Of a stretch of DNA of 33,847 nt, positions 1 to 6,100 are shown in pieces; the first letter of the stretch is position 1; the number at the start of each line of letters is the position of its first letter. The stretch is from NCBI RefSeq assembly GCF_003382685.1, contig NZ_QLVG01000060.1, positions 1-33,847 on the forward strand. The letters are read 5' to 3'. Source of the stretch: Halorussus litoreus. Its GTDB lineage: Archaea; Halobacteriota; Halobacteria; Halobacteriales; Haladaptataceae. The position numbers were made by a program, and so were the translations under genes. The notes beneath the pieces were generated by a model that searched no databases, was not told the origin of the DNA, and saw nothing but the letters and a program-made list of their open reading frames with translations.

Positions 1-53
1 GGCGGGGGGGGGGGGGGGGGGGGGGGCCGGCCCCCCCCCCCCCCCCCCCCGCC
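1..53. repeat. GC-only foldback at window start (probable contig-end artefact)
   Basis: The sequence reads GGC, a run of 23 G, CCGG, a run of 20 C, then GCC, which is a nearly perfect palindrome made only of G and C. Homopolymers of this length are not seen elsewhere in the window. The reading frame of the following partial gene stays open through it as poly-Gly then poly-Pro, but a sequencing or assembly artefact at a contig end is the simplest explanation. Confidence 0.75.
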
Positions 54-397
54 TCCGGGAGGACGGCAGGGTCGAGATTCGCGGCTCGACGCTGGTCATC
101 CCGCTCGGGGACGACCCGGCCGGGCGCAACTGGTGGGCGGTCCTGGAGTACCTTCGCGAGTCGGTCGCCGACCTCGCGGCCAAGGCCAGCCGGGTCCGCA
201 GTCGGATGGTCGTCACCAGCGCCTCGGGCCTGCTGGTGACGGCGTGGGACTCGGTGACCGAGCGACTCGACGTACTCGCCGACGTGCTGGAGGCGATGAC
301 CGCCAACGGCCGGTACGCGGGCCGCTCGGTCAACGCGGGCGACGGGCCGGACGAGTTCGTGACGTGGACGGCCGACCAGTTCGGGGGCGAGCGATGA
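54..397 (+). CDS. C-terminal part of an unrecognised protein (5' end missing)
   Basis: An open frame with no start in reliable sequence runs to TGA at 395-397 and gives about 114 residues. It begins near codons for REDGRVEIRGSTLVIP, continues through a Trp-Trp pair, and ends in a mostly helical, acidic stretch. The natural N-terminus is lost at the window edge; the Met codon at 206 is internal, because coding-like acidic sequence continues upstream of it in the same frame. No family is recognised. It lies just upstream of the AAA+ ATPase on the same strand, and its stop overlaps the ATG at 394 (ATGA), so it is probably the previous gene of the same operon. Confidence 0.6.
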
Positions 398-456
398 CCG
401 CCGGAATCGACGCGCAGCTTCGACAGCGACAGCGGACGTTCAGGAGCGAACGATGA
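394..456 (+). CDS. possible 20-residue mini-ORF bridging two genes
   Basis: ATG at 394 overlaps the stop of the upstream gene as ATGA, and its own TGA at 454-456 overlaps the ATG of the AAA+ ATPase, again as ATGA. The 20 codons give a basic, Arg/Gln-rich peptide (MTAGIDAQLRQRQRTFRSER). It could be a coupling ORF that hands ribosomes from one gene to the next, or simply a spacer that is open by chance. No similarity is recognised. A 44-codon ORF with the same double-ATGA arrangement occurs at 22093-22227. Confidence 0.3.
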   Translation: MTAGIDAQLRQRQRTFRSER

Positions 457-2198
457 GCAAGACCAACCTACAACCGATAACGAACGAGAGCCAGCCAACC
501 TCGCACGTCAAGATCGGCGAGAGCCGGGTCGGCGGGTCGGACCTGGTCCGGCTCGAACACCGGGGCGTGAGCGCCTTCTTCTACGTCAAACCGGTCGAGG
601 ACTTCGTCGGCGGCATCGGCAACAAGGTGAAGTTCCACGACAACGTCGCCAAGCTGTTCGGCGGCATCGACTTCTCCTCGCCGTTCTACGTCGACGCCAA
701 GGTGAGCAAGCGCGACGTGGAGGCGGCACGGAGCGTGGAACTCCACGTCCGGGGCGCGCCCGAAGACGAGATAGAGACGTTCATGCGCGAGAGCGAGTAC
801 CTCGTCCACAACATGGAGGAGGTCATCAGCAACGGCGACGACCTCGTCCCCGTGCAGGTGTACTCGATGGAGCCGTCGGGTTATCGCACCCTCCGGGTCA
901 CCTCAGACACCGACATCGAGTTCGTCTCGCGAACGGACGTGGAGGACCGCTCGCCGGCCAGCCCCGGCAGCGCTGGCGGTGGAGCCGGCGGAGCAGGCGG
1001 TGGCGGCGGTCCCGGCGCAGGCCCCGGCGACGGAGGCGGGGGCGGCGAGGACGAGGTCGACATCGACGTGACGCCGAAGAAGCCGACCAAGAGCTTCGAG
1101 GAGGACGTGGCCGGACTCGACACCGTCAAGCGAACCGCACGGACCATGCTGGCGATGTTCGACCCCCAGAAGCAGCGAGAGGTCAAGGAGCGCTACGGCG
1201 AGGACTTCGCCGCCCGGGGCGGGAGCATGATGCTGTACGGCCCGCCTGGCTGCGGGAAGACGCTCGTCTCCGAGGCCATCGCCCACGAGGCCAAGGAGGA
1301 GACCGACATCGAGGCCGAGTACGGCGACGTGAAGTTCCTCGAAGTGAAGGGCGGCGACGTGCTGTCGCGCTATCCCGGCGAGTCCGAGCGCCGCATCGAG
1401 GCCGTCTTCGATCAGGCTCACCGGACCGCACAGGACGGCTTCGCGGTCCTCTTCTTCGACGAGGTCGAGACCCTCATCCCCGACCGGAGCGACGACGACC
1501 TCCAGCGCCACGAGCGCTCGCTCACCAACGCCTTCCTTCAGGAGATGAACGACGTCGAGGACAACCTGCTGGTCATCGGCGCGACGAACATGCCCTTTAC
1601 CATCGACCCGGCAGCGACGCGGCGATTCCCCATCCAGCAGTTCATCCCCCAGCCAGACGCCGATGTGATGTCTCAGGTCTGGGAGGTCAACCTCAAGCAC
1701 CTGCCGAACGCCGACGAGATCGACTTCCATCGGCTCGGCGAGGAGTCGGTGGGCTACACGCCCGCCGAGATCGCCGACCGGGTGCTCGGCAGCGACCTCC
1801 AGCGCGAGTTCGTCGAGAGCGTGGTCAAGCCCGATCGGGACCCCATCACCCCGGACACCGACTACCTGCTCGACTGGCTCGGCGACACCGAACCCAAGAC
1901 GGTGCGCCAGTACGTCTCCAGCGTGCGCGAGCAGCTCGACGACCTCGAAGGCTACCCCAAGATGAAGGACTACATCGAGGATCAGGCCGAGCAACACGAC
2001 ATCTCGCTCGGCCGGGGTGGCGGCGGTCTCGGCGACCTGCTCTCGTCGGCCGCGGGCGATGGCGGTGACGGCGGCAGTGGCGAGAGCGGCGGTGGCGGTG
2101 ACGAGAGCGGAAACGGCGCGGACGGCGCGAGTGGCGGCACTGGTGGGGCTCCCGACGCGCCGACCAACGCGCCGACCGGCGGAGGGTCGGGCACGTGA
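453..2198 (+). CDS. AAA+ ATPase, CDC48/proteasome-regulator type, single ATPase domain
   Basis: This 581-residue protein is a probable ATP-driven remodelling or unfolding machine. Residues 1-160 form an unrecognised N-terminal domain, perhaps for substrate binding. A Gly-rich linker follows (about 172-198), then one AAA+ domain: Walker A GPPGCGKT at 263-270, a pore-loop-like RYPGESE near 306-312, Walker B VLFFDE at 332-337, and sensor-1 GATN at 376-379. A helical lid follows, and residues 525-581 are a disordered Gly/Ser tail. The ATG at 453 has GGAG six bases upstream. Its TGA overlaps the GTG of the next gene, so the two are translationally coupled. AAA+ families of this kind disassemble or unfold protein polymers; a role on the nearby tubulin-like proteins is inference from position only. 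No second ATPase domain and no membrane segment is visible. Confidence 0.9.
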   Translation: MSKTNLQPITNESQPTSHVKIGESRVGGSDLVRLEHRGVSAFFYVKPVEDFVGGIGNKVKFHDNVAKLFGGIDFSSPFYVDAKVSKRDVEAARSVELHVRGAPEDEIETFMRESEYLVHNMEEVISNGDDLVPVQVYSMEPSGYRTLRVTSDTDIEFVSRTDVEDRSPASPGSAGGGAGGAGGGGGPGAGPGDGGGGGEDEVDIDVTPKKPTKSFEEDVAGLDTVKRTARTMLAMFDPQKQREVKERYGEDFAARGGSMMLYGPPGCGKTLVSEAIAHEAKEETDIEAEYGDVKFLEVKGGDVLSRYPGESERRIEAVFDQAHRTAQDGFAVLFFDEVETLIPDRSDDDLQRHERSLTNAFLQEMNDVEDNLLVIGATNMPFTIDPAATRRFPIQQFIPQPDADVMSQVWEVNLKHLPNADEIDFHRLGEESVGYTPAEIADRVLGSDLQREFVESVVKPDRDPITPDTDYLLDWLGDTEPKTVRQYVSSVREQLDDLEGYPKMKDYIEDQAEQHDISLGRGGGGLGDLLSSAAGDGGDGGSGESGGGGDESGNGADGASGGTGGAPDAPTNAPTGGGSGT

Positions 2199-5100
2199 GC
2201 GACCGCGCCCCTGCGGGCGGCTACGCCCCCACGGCATCGTTCGAGTCGGGAGCGGTCACCGCGATGGCGGCCGACGCCGAGCGCGTCGTCCTCGGCACGG
2301 CGGTCGGCACGGTCGAGGTCGTGCGCGCGGACGGCCGGACCACCGTCGAGTTCGACGCGCCGGTAGACGATCTGGCGGTCGGCAACCGGGTGTACGCGCT
2401 GGTCGACGGCGCAGTCACCGCACTCTCGACCGGCGGCACCCGCGTCTGGTCGGTCGAACTCCCCGCGGCGCGCGAGATCGCGGCGCTTCCCGGGGCCGAC
2501 GTGCTGGGCGTCGTCACCGACGACGACGCGCTGGTCGGCTTCGACGGTGAGACGGGGAGCCAGGCGTTCGAGGTGGCCCGACCCCACGCCGACGTGACCG
2601 ACGACCCGGGCTTCGTCGGCGCCGACGGCGCGTTCGTGCTCTCGGCGTGGTCGTTCCTCGCGGTCCGGAACCTCGACGGAAGCGGGCGCTACGACCGGAA
2701 CCTCGACGGCGCGATAGAGTCGGTCGGCATCGTCGGCGAGACGGTCGTGGCCTCGCTCAAGGACGAGCGCGTGGTCGGCGTGAACGCCATGACAGGCGAC
2801 CAGCAGTGGGAGCGCGAACTCGCGGTCGCCGACCTACCCGACCGCGGCGAGGACGCCCTGCTGTTCACCGCGGAGGGCCAGCTCGTCTCGCTCGACCCCG
2901 ACGGCACGTACACCACGGTTGCGGACCTGCCGAGCGGCGACGTCTACCCGACCAGTGACGGCCGGCTGTTCTGCGCGGTCAGCGACGGCACGGTCGCGGT
3001 GTACTGCTCGACCGGCGACCCCGCGAGCGCGCTCGACGTGGCGGTCGACGACGAACTCGTGCCCGGCGAGACCGACGCGGTCGAGTGCGAGGTCACGAAC
3101 GCCGGCGAGCGCCCGGTCGCGGCGACCCTTCGAGCAGACGGCGAGGGGGTCGCGCTCCGGGACGCCGAGTGGGAGGTCGACCTCGCGCCCGGCGAGACAG
3201 CCTCGCGGTCGCTCGGCGTCGCCTCGGTGACCGCCGAGGACTCGGCGGCCATCGCGGTCGAGGCCGACGACGACCACCTCGCCTCGGTCTCGCTCCCGGT
3301 GACCGCTGCGCCGGGCGGCGCGCTCGACGCGACGGTCGAACTCGACGCGGTGACCGACGGCTCGGCCGCGCTCGCGGTCACGGTCGAGAACGTCGGCGAC
3401 GCGCCGGCGACCGACGTGTCGATCTCGCCCGGCGACGCGGGGTTCGACCGGCTCGCGCCCGGTGAAGCGGTCACCGTCGCGGTCGAGACGCCGTTCGACC
3501 CCGGCGCGGTCGTCCCCTGCGCGGTCCGGGCGGCGGACGCGGAGGCCGACGCCGAGGCGGCGCTCCCGGATCGGTCGTGCGAGGTCGGCGTCGAGGCCAC
3601 CGGCGACGGCTTCGTGGACGTGACGGTCGCGAACCCGACCGACGCGGCGCTCGCCGACGACCTCGCGGTGACCGGCGACCCGTTCGACGGGACGGTCGAG
3701 CGCCGGGTGGAACTCCCGCCCGGCGGCCGGTTCGTCCTCGCGCTCAGGCCCGACCGGCCGGCCGACGACGCGACGGTGGAGGCCAGCCTCGCGGGACTCG
3801 GTGCCCTCGAATCCGTCCAGCTCGGCGCGGTAGACGCGCCCGCCGGAAGCGAGAGCAGAGCGGCCGCCGGACGCGAGTCGGGCCGGCACGATTCGGGCCA
3901 GCGCGAATCCGGTCGGCGCGCGTCGGGTCGGCGCGAGGACGACCGACGACAGCCCCGCCGCGAGGCCGACGCTCGCCGGGAGCGCGAACCCCGCCGGGAC
4001 GACGCTCGACCGCGGCGCGAAGGCGGACGCGCCGACCAGCGCCGCCGAGACTCCGAGCGACCCCGGGATCCCGAACCGCGCCCTCGCGACGCTCAGGCCC
4101 CCCGCGAGGACGCCCGCCGACCGCGGCGCGACGACGCGCGGCCACGACGCGAAGGCGGTCGAGGTGAAGGCACCCGCGACGACCGACCGCCACGGGGTCG
4201 AGACGACCGCAACCGCCGGGACGCGGCTGGCTCGCGCCGGGCCGAGTCCGCGGACTCGGCCCGGCGCGAGCCAGCCGACCGCGGCCCAGACGACGCCGGA
4301 GCTTCCGGAGCTGCTGGGACTGCTGGTGCGGCCGGGGCTGCCGAAACAGCCGAAGAGTCCGGTGGGCAGAACGCCGCCGGAGCCGCGGGAACTGCCGGAG
4401 CCGCGGGCGCGAGCGCCGGCACGTCCGAATCGGGCGCGAGCCTCTCGGCCGACCGTCGACTGGAGGACACCGACCCCGACCGGACGCAGGGCGTCCGCGA
4501 GCGCGTCACGGTGACCAACGAGGGCGACGCGGTCGCGGAGGACGTGGCGGTGTCGTTCGCCGCAGAGTCGTCGGCGGCGGCGTCGGCCGACGACGAGTCG
4601 GTCGACCTCGGCGACCTCGCGCCCGAGGAGTCCGAAACGGTCGAGCGCCACCACGCGTTCGCCGACACCGGCTCGGCCGAGATTCCGGCGGGGACGGTCA
4701 CCGCCGAGAACGCGGCCGACGAGCGCATCGACGCGCGCCACCTCTCGGTGTCGCCCGCCGAGTTCGCGGCCGACGTGGAGGTCGAGGCCGACGACGGCTA
4801 CCGGGTCCGGGTCGAGATCGCCAACGACCGGGACGCCGCCTGCGTCGTCGAGCGCATCGGCGTCCGGGAGTTCGGCGTCTGGAACACCGACCTGCGCGTC
4901 CCAGCGGGCGAGACGGTCGAGTGGACCCGCGCGGTCGACGCGCCAGACGCTCCCGTCTCTGCGGTCGAGGCGGCCGTCGAGTACGCCGTGGAGGGCAGCG
5001 GTGAGCAGGTCCACTGGGGCACCCTCGCGCGCGTGCCCGACCCCGCCGAGGTCGACCCGGATGGAACCGAAGCGCTCTCGGTCGCGGTCGGCGAGGAGAC

Positions 5101-5476
5101 CCGCGTCTCGGGCGGCTACGGCAGTGTCGTCCTCGTGGTGGAGAACGCCGGCGGCTCGCCGGTCGAGAACGTGTCGGTCGCGGCCGACGGCGAGGCGGTC
5201 AGCGACCTGATGTACGCCGGCGGCGAGTCGACCGACCGGCTGGCCCCCGGCGAGACGTTCACCCACTTCGTGGACGTGGAGACCGAGGGCGAGGCGACGG
5301 TCCCCATCGCGCTCTCGCTCGGCGAGGAGGAGTCCGAGGACCTCGTGTTGGCCGGGCCTGCACCGGCGAACGAGGACGACTGGTCGGCGGCCGAACTCGA
5401 CCGGTGGCGCGTCGAGCGCGAGGGGGAGGCCGGCGAGTCTCGGAGTCACGTGGCCTCGGCGTTCGAGCAGGTGTGA
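2195..5476 (+). CDS. beta-propeller / CARDB-like protein with arginine-rich central segment
   Basis: The protein has 1093 residues and no signal peptide or membrane segment, so it is probably cytoplasmic. Residues about 14-270 are repeated beta blades of PQQ/WD40-like type. Residues 275-550 are CARDB/Ig-like sandwiches with repeated LAPGE and VTVEN-type turns. Residues 555-697 are extremely Arg-rich with many Asp, Glu and Ser, and contain RRDDARPRREGGR twice. Residues 698-755 are Ala/Gly-rich, and more Ig-like domains run to about 1070. The start is GTG at 2195, overlapping the stop of the AAA+ gene as GTGA, with GGAGG at 2181-2185 as ribosome binding site. Its fusion of propeller and Ig modules suggests a scaffold or adaptor. 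The basic segment is odd for a salt-in halophile. A perfect 54-base palindrome lies within that segment (4224-4277). Function unknown. Confidence 0.85.
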   Translation: MSDRAPAGGYAPTASFESGAVTAMAADAERVVLGTAVGTVEVVRADGRTTVEFDAPVDDLAVGNRVYALVDGAVTALSTGGTRVWSVELPAAREIAALPGADVLGVVTDDDALVGFDGETGSQAFEVARPHADVTDDPGFVGADGAFVLSAWSFLAVRNLDGSGRYDRNLDGAIESVGIVGETVVASLKDERVVGVNAMTGDQQWERELAVADLPDRGEDALLFTAEGQLVSLDPDGTYTTVADLPSGDVYPTSDGRLFCAVSDGTVAVYCSTGDPASALDVAVDDELVPGETDAVECEVTNAGERPVAATLRADGEGVALRDAEWEVDLAPGETASRSLGVASVTAEDSAAIAVEADDDHLASVSLPVTAAPGGALDATVELDAVTDGSAALAVTVENVGDAPATDVSISPGDAGFDRLAPGEAVTVAVETPFDPGAVVPCAVRAADAEADAEAALPDRSCEVGVEATGDGFVDVTVANPTDAALADDLAVTGDPFDGTVERRVELPPGGRFVLALRPDRPADDATVEASLAGLGALESVQLGAVDAPAGSESRAAAGRESGRHDSGQRESGRRASGRREDDRRQPRREADARREREPRRDDARPRREGGRADQRRRDSERPRDPEPRPRDAQAPREDARRPRRDDARPRREGGRGEGTRDDRPPRGRDDRNRRDAAGSRRAESADSARREPADRGPDDAGASGAAGTAGAAGAAETAEESGGQNAAGAAGTAGAAGASAGTSESGASLSADRRLEDTDPDRTQGVRERVTVTNEGDAVAEDVAVSFAAESSAAASADDESVDLGDLAPEESETVERHHAFADTGSAEIPAGTVTAENAADERIDARHLSVSPAEFAADVEVEADDGYRVRVEIANDRDAACVVERIGVREFGVWNTDLRVPAGETVEWTRAVDAPDAPVSAVEAAVEYAVEGSGEQVHWGTLARVPDPAEVDPDGTEALSVAVGEETRVSGGYGSVVLVVENAGGSPVENVSVAADGEAVSDLMYAGGESTDRLAPGETFTHFVDVETEGEATVPIALSLGEEESEDLVLAGPAPANEDDWSAAELDRWRVEREGEAGESRSHVASAFEQV
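4224..4277. repeat. 54-base perfect palindrome with no spacer, inside a gene
   Basis: Bases 4224-4250 are the exact reverse complement of 4251-4277, with the axis between 4250 and 4251 (GAGTCCG/CGGACTC). The reading frame of the propeller protein stays open through it, encoding an Ala/Ser/Arg/Glu stretch near residue 685. The flanking bases (4223 and 4278) do not pair. Confidence 0.9.
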
Positions 5477-5490
5477 ATTCGGAGTTCGAG

Positions 5491-5506
5491 TCTGTTATTC
5501 TGTTTT
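5491..5506 (+). terminator. T-rich terminator after the plus-strand operon
   Basis: A T-rich stretch (TCTGTTATTCTGTTTT) begins 14 bases after the stop codon at 5476. Archaeal RNA polymerase commonly stops at such oligo-T tracts without needing a hairpin. No stable hairpin immediately precedes it. Confidence 0.45.
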
Positions 5507-5604
5507 GAGTTTGAGACGGTCGAATCGGTGCCGGTCTGGTCGATGCAATTGATAATTGGACCCGTGCGGCGGCGGCGCGAGCAACGCGCGCGAGGTCTGC
5601 GCGA

Positions 5605-5911
5605 GTGGAACGAGCGCAGGCTCGTCGGAGCGTGCTCCGACGGTGGACGAGTGAGCGAAGCGAACGAGGAGGCTGGGGAGGTGTGAGGTTGCGGCGACTC
5701 ATGTGCCTCGGCAGTAGCTAGCTTCTCTGTCCTTCTGACGGACGTAGCGTGATTCACGAAGCTAGCTACTGCTTGAGCCTAGGAGAAACCGCACAGCACG
5801 GCGACCGCGCCTCGTCCTCCCCAGCCTCCTGCGCTTCTCGGCCTCCGTTGCACTCCGGCCTGCGATGCTCGTCCCTCGCACGTTTGGGCGCGACACGAGC
5901 GTCGCGCCCAA
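5605..5911. repeat. nested inverted repeats (possible non-autonomous element)
   Basis: An inner pair of exact 15-base arms lies at 5711-5725 (GCAGTAGCTAGCTTC) and 5758-5772. An outer pair of exact 15-base arms lies at 5667-5681 (AGGAGGCTGGGGAGG) and 5816-5830. Imperfect pairing appears to extend outwards to about 5605 and 5890. A separate hairpin with 11-base arms (TTGGGCGCGAC) and a 6-base loop lies at 5884-5911. The element contains GAGTGAGCGAAGCGAACGAG, a wording common in haloarchaeal intergenic repeats. It could be a MITE-like remnant or a bidirectional transcription-end structure. Confidence 0.65.
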
Positions 5912-6067
5912 TCGCGCGCCGGGTGGAGAGCCGAACCGGCCGCACGATGGGTACGAGTCGAATCGAGCGCACGCCAGACAGATGAAAAATCGGGTCAACG
6001 CCAAAGATTCGTTCCAGAAGCGACGCACTCGACCAGTTCACTCCGAACGAAAACACCGCGCCGAACG

Positions 6068-6073
6068 AAAAAA
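6068..6073 (-). terminator. oligo-T terminator after the tubulin-like locus
   Basis: On the minus strand the sequence CCGTTTTTTCG lies about 30 bases beyond the stop of the last gene. A run of six T is a typical archaeal intrinsic terminator. Confidence 0.5.
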
Positions 6074-6100
6074 CGGAGTCGAACCGAATCGAGTCCCAGC

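Larger units (their letters stand above)
5477..6100. other. intergenic region between convergent operons, no gene seen
   Basis: This 624-base gap separates the plus-strand AAA+/propeller genes from the minus-strand tubulin locus. Several short open frames cross it but none has a ribosome binding site, acidic composition or a recognisable product. It holds T-rich terminators for both operons and a set of nested inverted repeats (5605-5911) resembling haloarchaeal intergenic repeat elements. Confidence 0.7.

Noticed and set aside
903-2237. Long antisense open frames opposite the AAA+ gene and other genes (444 to 871 residues)
   Set aside because: High-GC DNA gives long shadow frames; their products are His/Arg/Val-rich, lack domains and oppose clear genes.
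3991-4164. CRISPR-like or recent tandem DNA repeat in the Arg-rich segment
   Set aside because: The two RRDDARPRREGGR units differ in codons and spacing, so the repeat is at protein level; no spacer-repeat pattern exists in the window.
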